Part shown: positions 1-7,085 of the stretch, one piece after another
Position numbering within the stretch: position 1 is the stretch's first letter
Layout: each line of letters starts with the position of its first letter
Notes under the pieces: model-generated
The model's input: the letters and a program-made list of their open reading frames with translations, nothing else
Databases searched by the model: none
Told to the model about the DNA's origin: nothing
Assembly (NCBI RefSeq): GCF_019890675.1
Contig: NZ_JAIOAA010000003.1
Coordinates: 62,001-126,000, forward strand
Source of the DNA: Micromonospora sp. PLK6-60
GTDB taxonomy: Bacteria; Actinomycetota; Actinomycetes; Mycobacteriales; Micromonosporaceae
DNA: 64,000 nucleotides
Reading direction: 5' to 3'
Program-made: the position numbers and the translations under genes

Positions 1-735
1 CCCGGCAAGGTACGGGCGCTGGCCGCCAAGGCGCTGCGCCCCGACCCGGCCGACCCGTCCTGCCCGCACGTCGGCGCGGTCTGCGTCTACCCGGCGATGG
101 TCCCGTACGTGGCCGAGGTGCTGGCCGGTAGTGGTGTGCACCTGGCCAGCGTGGCGACCGCCTTCCCGTCGGGCCAGGCCCCGCTGGAGATCAAGCTGAC
201 CGACGTCCGGGCGGCCGTCGAGGCGGGTGCCGACGAGATCGACATGGTGATCAACCGGGGCGCGTTCCTGGCCGGGCGCTACTCGGAGGTCTACGACGAG
301 ATCGTCGCCACCAAGGAGGCGTGCGGGGACGCCCACCTCAAGGTGATCCTGGAGACCGGCGAGCTGGCCACCTACGACAACGTGCGGCGCGCCTCCTGGC
401 TGGCCATGCTGGCCGGCGGCGACTTCATCAAGACCTCCACCGGCAAGGTCCCGGTCGCGGCCACCCTGCCGGTGACCCTGGTGATGCTGGAGGCGGTTCG
501 CGACTTCCGCGCCGCCACCGGCCGGCAGGTCGGCGTGAAGCCGGCCGGCGGCATCAAGAACACCAAGGACGCGATCAAGTACCTGGTCATGGTCAACGAG
601 ACCGTCGGCCCGGACTGGCTGGACCCGGACTGGTTCCGGTTCGGCGCGTCCAGCCTGCTGAACGACCTGCTGATGCAGCGCACCAAGCTGACGACCGGCG
701 TCTACGCCGGCCCCGACTACTTCACCCTGGACTGA
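1..735 (+). CDS. deoC: Deoxyribose-phosphate aldolase, 5'-truncated by window edge
   Basis: C-terminal ~244 residues of a class I deoxyribose-phosphate aldolase. The frame is open from base 1, so the true start lies outside the window. The cytosolic enzyme cleaves 2-deoxyribose 5-phosphate to glyceraldehyde 3-phosphate and acetaldehyde, the last step of deoxynucleoside breakdown. The Schiff-base lysine lies in DFIKTSTGK (bases 421-447), and the second conserved lysine and phosphate loop in GVKPAGGIK (532-558). An aldehyde dehydrogenase starts 5 bases after the stop and could oxidise the acetaldehyde. Thymidine phosphorylase and cytidine deaminase, which supply the pathway, are 26 kb away. Family assignment is secure. 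Confidence 0.95.
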   Translation, partial: PGKVRALAAKALRPDPADPSCPHVGAVCVYPAMVPYVAEVLAGSGVHLASVATAFPSGQAPLEIKLTDVRAAVEAGADEIDMVINRGAFLAGRYSEVYDEIVATKEACGDAHLKVILETGELATYDNVRRASWLAMLAGGDFIKTSTGKVPVAATLPVTLVMLEAVRDFRAATGRQVGVKPAGGIKNTKDAIKYLVMVNETVGPDWLDPDWFRFGASSLLNDLLMQRTKLTTGVYAGPDYFTLD

Positions 736-740
736 GCGCG

Positions 741-2171
741 ATGTTCGAATACGCCCCCGCCCCCGAGTCGCGCGCCATCGTCGACCTCCGGCCCTCCTAC
801 GGCCTGTTCGTCGACGGCGAGTTCGTCGACCCGACCGACGGCGGCAGCTTCAAGTCGATCAACCCCGCCTCCGAGGAGGTCCTCGCCGAGGTCGCCGAGG
901 GCGGCAGCGCGGACGTCGACCGCGCGGTCCGCGCCGCCCGCCGGGCGTACGAGCAGGTCTGGGGCCCGATGCCGGGCCGGGACCGGGCCAAGTACCTGTT
1001 CCGGATCGCCCGGCTCATCCAGGAGCGCTCCCGCGAGCTGGCCGTGCTGGAGTCGCTTGACAACGGCAAGCCGATCCGGGAGTCCCGGGACGTCGACCTG
1101 CCGCTGGTCGCCGCGCACTTCTTCTACTACGCCGGCTGGGCCGACAAGCTGGAGCACGCCGGCTTCGGTGCGAACCCGAAGGCGCTCGGGGTGGCCGCGC
1201 AGGTCATCCCGTGGAACTTCCCGCTGCTGATGCTGGCCTGGAAGATCGCCCCCGCCCTCGCGGCGGGCAACACGGTGGTGCTGAAGCCGGCCGAGACCAC
1301 CCCGCTGACCGCGCTGCTCTTCGCCGAGATCTGCCAGCAGGCCGACCTGCCGGCCGGCGTCGTCAACATCGTCACCGGTGCGGGCGAGACCGGCCGCACG
1401 CTGGTCGAGCACCCGGGCGTGGACAAGGTCGCCTTCACCGGCTCCACCGGCGTCGGCAAGGCCATCGCCCGCGCGGTCGCCGGCACCCGCAAGAAGCTCA
1501 CCCTGGAGCTGGGCGGCAAGGCCGCCAACATCGTCTTCGACGACGCCCCGGTCGACCAGGCCGTCGAGGGCATCGTCAACGGCATCTTCTTCAACCAGGG
1601 GCACGTCTGCTGCGCCGGCTCCCGGCTGCTGGTCCAGGAGTCCGTCGCCGAGCAGGTGCTGGAGTCGCTGAAGCGGCGGATGGCCCGGCTGCGGGTCGGC
1701 GACCCGCTGGACAAGAACACCGACATCGGCGCGATCAACTCGGCCGCCCAGCTGGCCCGGATCACCGAGCTGTCGGACGCCGGGGCCGCCGAGGGCGCCG
1801 AGCGCTGGTCGCCCGCCTGCGAGCTGCCCGAGCGGGGATTCTGGTTCGCGCCGACCATCTTCACCGGGGTCACCCAGGCACACCGGATCGCCCGGGAGGA
1901 GATCTTCGGCCCGGTGCTCTCCGTGCTGACCTTCCGCACCCCGGCCGAGGCCGTCGAGAAGGCCAACAACACCCCGTACGGGCTGTCGGCCGGGATCTGG
2001 ACCGACAAGGGCTCCCGGATCCTGTGGATGGCCGACCGGCTGCGTGCCGGCGTGGTCTGGGCCAACACGTTCAACAAGTTCGACCCGACCTCGCCGTTCG
2101 GCGGCTACAAGGAGTCGGGCTACGGTCGCGAGGGCGGCCGGCAGGGGCTGGAGGCGTACCTCAATGTCTGA
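741..2171 (+). CDS. Aldehyde dehydrogenase (NAD(P)-dependent)
   Basis: Full-length 476-residue aldehyde dehydrogenase; the family is usually ~480. Visible landmarks are the N-terminal oligomerisation/NAD strand FVDGEFVDP, the Rossmann-like segment VIPWNFPLLML, KPAETTP, the FTGSTGVGK loop, the general-base glutamate in LELGGK, the catalytic cysteine in FNQGHVCCAGSR, and EEIFGPVL near the end. It starts with ATG 5 bases after deoC, and its stop overlaps the next gene (ATGTCTGA). The likely substrate is the acetaldehyde made by DeoC, giving acetate; that is inferred from the operon, since the sequence alone does not fix the aldehyde. Confidence 0.9.
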   Translation: MFEYAPAPESRAIVDLRPSYGLFVDGEFVDPTDGGSFKSINPASEEVLAEVAEGGSADVDRAVRAARRAYEQVWGPMPGRDRAKYLFRIARLIQERSRELAVLESLDNGKPIRESRDVDLPLVAAHFFYYAGWADKLEHAGFGANPKALGVAAQVIPWNFPLLMLAWKIAPALAAGNTVVLKPAETTPLTALLFAEICQQADLPAGVVNIVTGAGETGRTLVEHPGVDKVAFTGSTGVGKAIARAVAGTRKKLTLELGGKAANIVFDDAPVDQAVEGIVNGIFFNQGHVCCAGSRLLVQESVAEQVLESLKRRMARLRVGDPLDKNTDIGAINSAAQLARITELSDAGAAEGAERWSPACELPERGFWFAPTIFTGVTQAHRIAREEIFGPVLSVLTFRTPAEAVEKANNTPYGLSAGIWTDKGSRILWMADRLRAGVVWANTFNKFDPTSPFGGYKESGYGREGGRQGLEAYLNV

Positions 2172-2988
2172 GCGGGTCGCGGTACGCAAGACGTACAAGC
2201 TCTTCATCGGCGGGAAGTTCCCGCGCAGCGAGTCGGGACGGTCGTATCTCGTGCAGGACTCCAACGTCTCCCTGGCCTCCCGCAAGGACGCGCGGGACGC
2301 CGTGGTCGCCGCCCGCGCCGCCGTCAAGGGCTGGGCCGGGGCGACCGCGTACAACCGCGGGCAGATCCTCTACCGGGTCGCCGAGATGCTGGAGGGCCGG
2401 CGCGAGCAGTTCGTGGCGCTGGGCGTGCCGGCCGACGAGGTCGACGCGGCGATCGACCGCTGGGTCTGGTACGCGGGCTGGTCCGACAAGCTCCCGCAGG
2501 TCTACGGCGGGGCGAACCCGGTCGCCGGGCCGTACTTCAACCTGTCCGCCCCGGAGCCGACCGGCGTGGTGGCCGTGGTGGCCCCCGAGGCGCCGGCGCT
2601 GCTCGGCCTGGTCAGCGTGATCGCCCCGGCGATCGTCACCGGCAACACCGTGGTGGTGGCCGCCTCCCCGGCCGCCCCGCTCGCGGCGGTGACCCTGGCC
2701 GAGGTGCTGGCCACCTCCGACCTGCCGGGCGGGGTGGTCAACATCCTCACCGGCAAGCTGACCGAGACCGTGCCGACGCTGGCCAGTCACATGGACGTCA
2801 ACGCCATCGACCTGACCGGGGTGACCGACGCCGAGCTGGCGACCGAGCTGGAGGTCAAGGCGGCGGAGAACCTCAAGCGGGTCCTCCGCCCCGCGCCGGC
2901 CGACCACGACTGGTCGGCTGATCCCGGGGTGACCCGGATGACGGTCCTGCTGGAGACGAAGACCGTCTGGCACCCGAAGGGTGTTTGA
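2164..2988 (+). CDS. Truncated aldehyde dehydrogenase-like protein lacking the catalytic half
   Basis: A 274-residue protein aligning with only the first ~250 residues of aldehyde dehydrogenases (LFIGGKFPR, WYAGWSDKLPQ, NTVVVAASPAAPL, LPGGVVNILTG). It stops before the LELGG glutamate and the catalytic cysteine block present in its upstream neighbour, and ends in a short unrelated tail. It therefore cannot be a normal dehydrogenase. Its ATG overlaps the upstream stop, so the two are translationally coupled. It may be a structural or regulatory partner of the full enzyme, or a remnant. No coding sequence resembling the missing half follows the stop, so a simple frameshift is unlikely. Confidence 0.75.
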   Translation: MSERVAVRKTYKLFIGGKFPRSESGRSYLVQDSNVSLASRKDARDAVVAARAAVKGWAGATAYNRGQILYRVAEMLEGRREQFVALGVPADEVDAAIDRWVWYAGWSDKLPQVYGGANPVAGPYFNLSAPEPTGVVAVVAPEAPALLGLVSVIAPAIVTGNTVVVAASPAAPLAAVTLAEVLATSDLPGGVVNILTGKLTETVPTLASHMDVNAIDLTGVTDAELATELEVKAAENLKRVLRPAPADHDWSADPGVTRMTVLLETKTVWHPKGV

Positions 2989-3010
2989 GCTGCTCGTTGT
3001 GGGGATTTCC

Positions 3011-3070
3011 GGGGGAGCCCCACCCACTCCGGGCGGTCAGGCTTGATCCCTCCGCGGGCGGGGCTCCCCC
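3011..3070 (+). repeat. Hairpin element with conserved 29-nt loop, copy 1
   Basis: Perfect 11-bp arms GGGGGAGCCCC (3011-3021) and GGGGCTCCCCC (3060-3070) enclose a loop whose bases 3027-3055 are identical, as reverse complement, to 28171-28199. The stems of the two copies are unrelated. This copy begins 22 bases after the stop of the deoC operon, so it may end transcription there. The conserved loop suggests a role beyond simple termination. Confidence 0.75.
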
Positions 3071-3212
3071 GAAACCCTCGGTGGGCCTGGTCCGCGCGGG
3101 GGTTACGGCTTGCTGGTGTACGCCCAGCGTCGGGTCCTCCTGCCTGCGGGCTGCCGGTGCCGGCGTCCCTTCTCTGACGAGCGTCCTTACCGGCGCAAGA
3201 TCCGCGCAGCTT

Positions 3213-3257
3213 CATGGAAAGAGTGGTCTCCGCCAGGGCGGAGGCCACTCTTTCCAT
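3213..3257. repeat. Near-perfect 21-bp inverted repeat (hairpin)
   Basis: Arms 3213-3233 and 3237-3257 pair over 21 positions with a single T/G wobble and a 3-base loop. The outer ends read CATGGAAAGAGTGG and CCACTCTTTCCATG. No T-run follows, so it is not a textbook rho-independent terminator, but GC-rich actinomycetes commonly use such stems. It could also be a dispersed palindromic element. Confidence 0.7.
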
Positions 3258-3332
3258 GTAGTTGGCCCCTCCGGGGTCAGGGTTGGCCCCGGGACGGGCG
3301 GCGTCCGGTCCTTCGGGCGGGACGGGGTGGGG

Positions 3333-3352
3333 TCTACTACGGGGGGTAGGAT
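3333..3352 (+). promoter_or_regulatory. Promoter and possible BlaI/MecI operator
   Basis: A TAGGAT -10 box (3347-3352) lies 6 bases before the GTG start, which suggests a leaderless transcript. TCTACTAC (3333-3340) resembles the TACTAC half-sites described for actinobacterial BlaI operators and overlaps the expected polymerase footprint, in keeping with autoregulation. The second half-site (GTAG, 3346-3349) is short. Confidence 0.4.
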
Positions 3353-3358
3353 TGGGGG

Positions 3359-3802
3359 GTGACTCGGTTGGGGGAGCTTGAGCGTGCGGTGATGGACGTG
3401 CTGTGGGACTCGGTGCCCGGCACGTCGGACGGGGTGACCGTGCGCGAGGTCGCCGACGCCCTGCGCGGGCGGGAGCTGGCGTACACCACGGTGATGACCG
3501 TGCTGGACCGGCTCGCCGGCAAGGGCATGGTGCAGCGCGAGCGCGAGGGGCGGGCCTGGCGTTACCGGGCTGCGGCCAGCCGCGAGGCGCACATCGCCCA
3601 GCTGATGCTCGACGCGTTGGATCTCGGCGGCAGCCGGGACGCGGCGCTGGTCCGCTTCGCCCGCTCGGTGACCGGCACGGAGGCCGACGTGCTGCGCGCG
3701 GCGCTGGGCGACGAGGCCGATGGCGCGGCCGGGCTGACCGACCGGATCGAGGACCCGCGCGCCGGCCGGGCGCGCGCCGCCGACGAGGCGACGGACCGGT
3801 AG
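3359..3802 (+). CDS. BlaI/MecI/CopY family transcriptional repressor
   Basis: 147 residues. An N-terminal winged helix (about 5-80) carries the family pattern LGELERAVMDVLW, VREVADAL, YTTVMTVLDRLAGKG and WRYRAA; a C-terminal dimerisation part has the region cleaved in the classical proteins. Members bind DNA as dimers and are inactivated when an M56 membrane protease is triggered. That partner follows 10 bases downstream. The GTG start follows a -10 box too closely for a leader. No beta-lactamase or penicillin-binding protein lies nearby; the adjacent downstream genes encode cytochrome bd, so the regulated targets are not evident. Confidence 0.9.
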   Translation: MTRLGELERAVMDVLWDSVPGTSDGVTVREVADALRGRELAYTTVMTVLDRLAGKGMVQREREGRAWRYRAAASREAHIAQLMLDALDLGGSRDAALVRFARSVTGTEADVLRAALGDEADGAAGLTDRIEDPRAGRARAADEATDR

Positions 3803-3812
3803 GGCGGCCGCC

Positions 3813-4715
3813 ATGGCGTACGCCGTGCACTTCGCCGCGACCATCCTGGCCTGCTGGCTGACCGCGCAGTTCCTCTCCGCCACCTGGACCTGGCGGGCGC
3901 CCCGGGTGGCGATCCTCTGCTGGCAGGCGGTCGGGTTGGCGCTCGGCCTGTCCGCGATGGGCCTGCCGATGGCGCTCGGCCTGGCCGCGTACGACCGGCC
4001 CACCGGCAGCGCGCTGGTCGCCCTCGCCGACGACCTGGCGCACGGCGCCCTGCCCCCCGGGCTGGGCGTGGCGCACCTGGTCGGGGTCGGGGTCGGCTTC
4101 GGCATCGGCGCGGTGCTGCTCACCACGACCGTGCGCAGCGTCCACGGCACGGTCCGGGCCCAGCGCCGGCACCGGGACCTGCTGACCCTGGTGGCCCGCC
4201 AGGACCCGACCGTGCCCGGGGCGCTGGTGCTCGACCATCCGAGCGCGGCGGCGTACTGCCTGCCGGGGGTGCGGCCCCGGGTGGTGGTCAGCGCGGGCAC
4301 GCTCAGCCTGCTCGACCGGGCGGAGCTGGCGGCGGTGCTCACCCACGAGCGGGCGCACGCCCAGGAGCGGCACGACCTGGTGCTGCTGCCGTTCACCGCG
4401 CTGCGCCGGGCGCTGCCCTGGTTCGGCTGGGTCGCCGACGCGTACGAGCGGGTGGCCCTGCTGGTCGAGATGCGCGCCGACGACAAGGCCCGCGAGCTGC
4501 ACGCCGAGGCGCCGCTGGCCGGTGCGCTGCGCCGCTTCGCCGCCTGCGACAACCGGATCACCCCGCACGGCGCGCTCGGCGTCGGCGACCGCGACCTCGA
4601 CGTACGGGTGCAGCGCCTGCTGGTGGCCGACCGGCCGCCGCGGCTGATCGGGGCGACCGCGCTGGCCGTCGCCAGCACCCTGGTCGCGCTGCCGATCTCG
4701 CTCTTCCTCAGCTGA
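3813..4715 (+). CDS. M56 family membrane metallopeptidase (BlaR1/MecR1-type)
   Basis: 300 residues with hydrophobic segments near the start, at about 35-60 and 85-115, and at the C-terminus. Between them is a cytosolic zinc protease domain with the HExxH motif HERAH (within LTHERAHAQERHD, about residues 175-187) and a downstream ligand region VEMRADDKA. It lacks the extracellular penicillin-binding sensor of BlaR1, as is common in actinobacterial members. It lies 10 bases after the BlaI/MecI gene and is probably its signal-activated antagonist. The signal is unknown. Confidence 0.88.
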   Translation: MAYAVHFAATILACWLTAQFLSATWTWRAPRVAILCWQAVGLALGLSAMGLPMALGLAAYDRPTGSALVALADDLAHGALPPGLGVAHLVGVGVGFGIGAVLLTTTVRSVHGTVRAQRRHRDLLTLVARQDPTVPGALVLDHPSAAAYCLPGVRPRVVVSAGTLSLLDRAELAAVLTHERAHAQERHDLVLLPFTALRRALPWFGWVADAYERVALLVEMRADDKARELHAEAPLAGALRRFAACDNRITPHGALGVGDRDLDVRVQRLLVADRPPRLIGATALAVASTLVALPISLFLS

Positions 4716-4753
4716 CCCCGGGCCCCGGGTGTCTCGTGCACGACGGCGGCCCG

Positions 4754-4785
4754 ATAGGTAGAAACGCTACGTGTAGGATCGCTAT
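4754..4785 (+). promoter_or_regulatory. Tandem PadR-type operator upstream of cydA
   Basis: Two tandem sites 15 bases apart: GTAGAAACGCTAC (4758-4770) and GTAGGATCGCTAT (4773-4785). The first, with its ATAG flank, nearly matches the site at the padR start (GTAGCAACGCTAC, 11735-11747). TAGGAT (4775-4780) within the second may be the cydA -10 box. The shared motif implies that the PadR protein encoded at the far end of the cyd locus controls this promoter. Confidence 0.6.
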
Positions 4786-4815
4786 GACAAGCGAGCCAAC
4801 CCCTGGAGAGCGGTC

Positions 4816-6066
4816 ATGGACACCCTGCTCCTCGCGCGCCTGCAGTTCGCCACCACCACCTCGATCCACTTCCTCTTCGTCGTGGTCACCCTGGGGCTGG
4901 TCACCCTGCTGGTCGGGTTGCAGACCGCCTGGTTCCTCACCGGCAACCCCAAGTGGGAGCGGCTCACCCGGTTCTGGGGCCAGCTCTACGTGATCAACTA
5001 CGTGCTCGGCATCGCCAGCGGGATCGTGATGGAGTTCCAGTTCGGCCTGAACTGGAGCGGCCTGTCGCGCTACGTCGGCAACGTCTTCGGCGCCCCGCTC
5101 GCCATCGAGACGCTTGTGGCGTTCTTCCTGGAGTCCACGTTCCTCGGCATGTGGATCTTCGGTTGGCACCGGCTGCGCCGTGGGGTGCACCTCGCGCTGC
5201 TGTGCGGGGTCGCGCTTACCGCGTACGCCTCGGCCTTCTGGATCATGGTGGCCAACGCCTGGTTGCAGCACCCGGTCGGCTACCAGGTCCGCGACGGGAT
5301 CGCCCACCTCACCGACTTCTCCGCGCTGCTGACCAACCCCACCCTCGGCATGGCCTTCGGGCACGTGGTCGCCGCGTCGCTGCTCACCGGCGGGATGCTG
5401 ATGGCCGCGGTCAGCGCCGGGCACCTGCTCCGGCGCACCCCCGACTTCCTGCTCTTCCGCACCTCGCTGCGGATCGGGCTGGTCGTCTCCGCGCTCTCCA
5501 TCTCGCTGGTCCAGGGCTTCGGCTTCGCCCAGTTCGGGCCGGTCGGGCAGGTGCAGCCGGCCAAGTTCGGCGGCGGCCCCGAGCGGGACGCGCAGATCGC
5601 CGAGTGGACCGCCCAGTTCGGCCCCGGCGACTACACGCCGCCGACGCTCGCCAGCGTCGGGCTGGGCTTCATGATCCTGATCGGGTTCGGCCTGGGCTGC
5701 CTCTGGCTGCTGCTGCCGCTGCTCTGGCGGGATCTGATCATCCGCTGGCGGTTCCCGCTCTGGCTGCTCCTGCTCGCCCTGCCGCTGCCCTTCGGCACGG
5801 TGATCCTCGGCTGGCTCGCCCGCGAGGTGGGCCGCCAGCCCTGGGTCGCGTACGGGCTGCTCCCCACCGAGCGGGCCGTCTCCGCCGTACCCGCGGGCGT
5901 GATGCTCGCCTCGCTGATCGGCTTCAGCCTGCTGCTCGGCGCGCTCGCCGTCACCAACTGGGTGCTGCTCGCCCGGGCCGCCGCCCGCGGCGCCGCCGAC
6001 CCGGCCCTGGGCCGACCGCCCGCGCCGGAGGCCGACGACACCCCCCGCCAACCCGTGCTCGCCTGA
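4816..6066 (+). CDS. cydA: Cytochrome bd ubiquinol/menaquinol oxidase subunit I
   Basis: 416-residue multi-span membrane protein, the quinol-oxidising and haem-bearing subunit of cytochrome bd, which reduces O2 to water with high affinity. Visible features are the N-terminal haem histidine region LQFATTTSIHFLF, the acidic pair region FFLESTFLGMWIFGW, and REVGRQPWVAYG near the C-terminal third. The quinol loop is short, as in actinobacterial and Bacillus enzymes. ATG is preceded by GGAGAG (4805-4810). It is first gene of cydABDC; cydB follows 11 bases later. The upstream operator suggests repression by the PadR protein. Confidence 0.95.
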   Translation: MDTLLLARLQFATTTSIHFLFVVVTLGLVTLLVGLQTAWFLTGNPKWERLTRFWGQLYVINYVLGIASGIVMEFQFGLNWSGLSRYVGNVFGAPLAIETLVAFFLESTFLGMWIFGWHRLRRGVHLALLCGVALTAYASAFWIMVANAWLQHPVGYQVRDGIAHLTDFSALLTNPTLGMAFGHVVAASLLTGGMLMAAVSAGHLLRRTPDFLLFRTSLRIGLVVSALSISLVQGFGFAQFGPVGQVQPAKFGGGPERDAQIAEWTAQFGPGDYTPPTLASVGLGFMILIGFGLGCLWLLLPLLWRDLIIRWRFPLWLLLLALPLPFGTVILGWLAREVGRQPWVAYGLLPTERAVSAVPAGVMLASLIGFSLLLGALAVTNWVLLARAAARGAADPALGRPPAPEADDTPRQPVLA

Positions 6067-6077
6067 GGGAGACCACC

Positions 6078-7085
6078 GTGGAACTCGCCTGGTACGCCCT
6101 GCTCGGCCTCTTCTTCGCCAGCTATTTCGTGCTGGGCGGCCTCGACTACGGCGTCGGCCTGCTGCTCGCCCGGGGCGGCACCCCCGCCGCCCGGCGCGAC
6201 GCGCTCACCGCGCTCGGCCCGTTCTTCCTCGGCAACGAGGTGTGGCTGGTGGCAGCGGTCGGCATCCTCTTCGGCGCCTTCCCCACGTTGGAGGGCGAGC
6301 TGCTCTCCGGCTACTACCCGGCCGTGGTCGGCGCGCTGGCCGGGGTGATCCTGGTGACCGCCGGGGTCCAGCTGCGCAGCCGCCCGGCCACGGCCGGTGC
6401 CCGGGCCGGCTGGGACCGGGTGGTGGTGGTCGGCAGCCTGCTCGCCGCGCTCGGCTGGGGCGCCCTGCTCGGCGGGCTGCTCCAGGGGCTGCCGCTGACC
6501 GCCGACGGCCACGTCACCGGGGTCGGTCACCTGTTCACCCCGTTCGTCGCCGCCGCCGGGCTCGCCATGGCCGCGCTGGTCGCGCTGCACGGTGCGACGT
6601 TCCTCACCCTCCGGCTGCCGCCCGCCGCCGGGGCGGCGACCGCGCGGCTGGCCCGCCGGCTGGTTCCGGTGGCCCTCGCCGCGGTCGGCACGGCCACCGT
6701 CGTCGGCCTGCTCTCCGATCGGGTACGCGCCGCCGCGCAGCAGCCGGTCGCCGCCGTACTCCTGCCGTCGGCGCTGGTCGCGGCGCTGCTGGTGGCCCGC
6801 GCGGCGCTCGCCCGGCGGCGGCCGGGGTGGGCCTTCGCCGCCACCTGCGCGGCGCTGGCCCTGCCGGTGCTCCTGGTCGGGGCGGCCCGGTGGCCCTACG
6901 CGCTGGTCTCCGGCACCGACCCGGCGGCCGGGCTGACCGTGGCCGACGCGGCGGCCAGCACCCCCACCCTGCGGCTGCTGGGCTGGCTCGTGCTGCCGCT
7001 CGTGCCGGCCCTACTAGGCTTCCAGGCGATGTGCTGGTGGGTTTTCCGGGGACGGATCGACGGCAGGGCACCGGTGTACTGGTGA
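6078..7085 (+). CDS. cydB: Cytochrome bd oxidase subunit II
   Basis: 335 residues, multi-span. The N-terminus (WYALLGLFFASYFVLGGLDY) is the signature of CydB, and FFLGNEVWLVAA and GFQAMCWWVFRGR also match. It completes the CydAB oxidase in the cytoplasmic membrane. It begins with GTG 11 bases after cydA, behind the GAGGGAGA ribosome site. Its final bases overlap the cydD start (GTGA), a sign of translational coupling. Confidence 0.95.
   Translation: MELAWYALLGLFFASYFVLGGLDYGVGLLLARGGTPAARRDALTALGPFFLGNEVWLVAAVGILFGAFPTLEGELLSGYYPAVVGALAGVILVTAGVQLRSRPATAGARAGWDRVVVVGSLLAALGWGALLGGLLQGLPLTADGHVTGVGHLFTPFVAAAGLAMAALVALHGATFLTLRLPPAAGAATARLARRLVPVALAAVGTATVVGLLSDRVRAAAQQPVAAVLLPSALVAALLVARAALARRRPGWAFAATCAALALPVLLVGAARWPYALVSGTDPAAGLTVADAAASTPTLRLLGWLVLPLVPALLGFQAMCWWVFRGRIDGRAPVYW

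Larger units (their letters stand above)
2989..3358. other. Intergenic region with two large hairpins
   Basis: 370 bases without a convincing gene. It holds a hairpin with a conserved loop just after the ALDH-like gene (3011-3070), a second near-perfect hairpin (3213-3257), and the promoter of the BlaI/MecI gene at the right end. Short open frames here lack ribosome binding sites and cross the hairpins. Confidence 0.7.

Noticed and set aside
3359..4715. Beta-lactam resistance locus
   Set aside because: The BlaI/MecI and M56 pair is classic in staphylococci, but the protease here lacks a penicillin-binding sensor and no beta-lactamase or PBP gene is adjacent.
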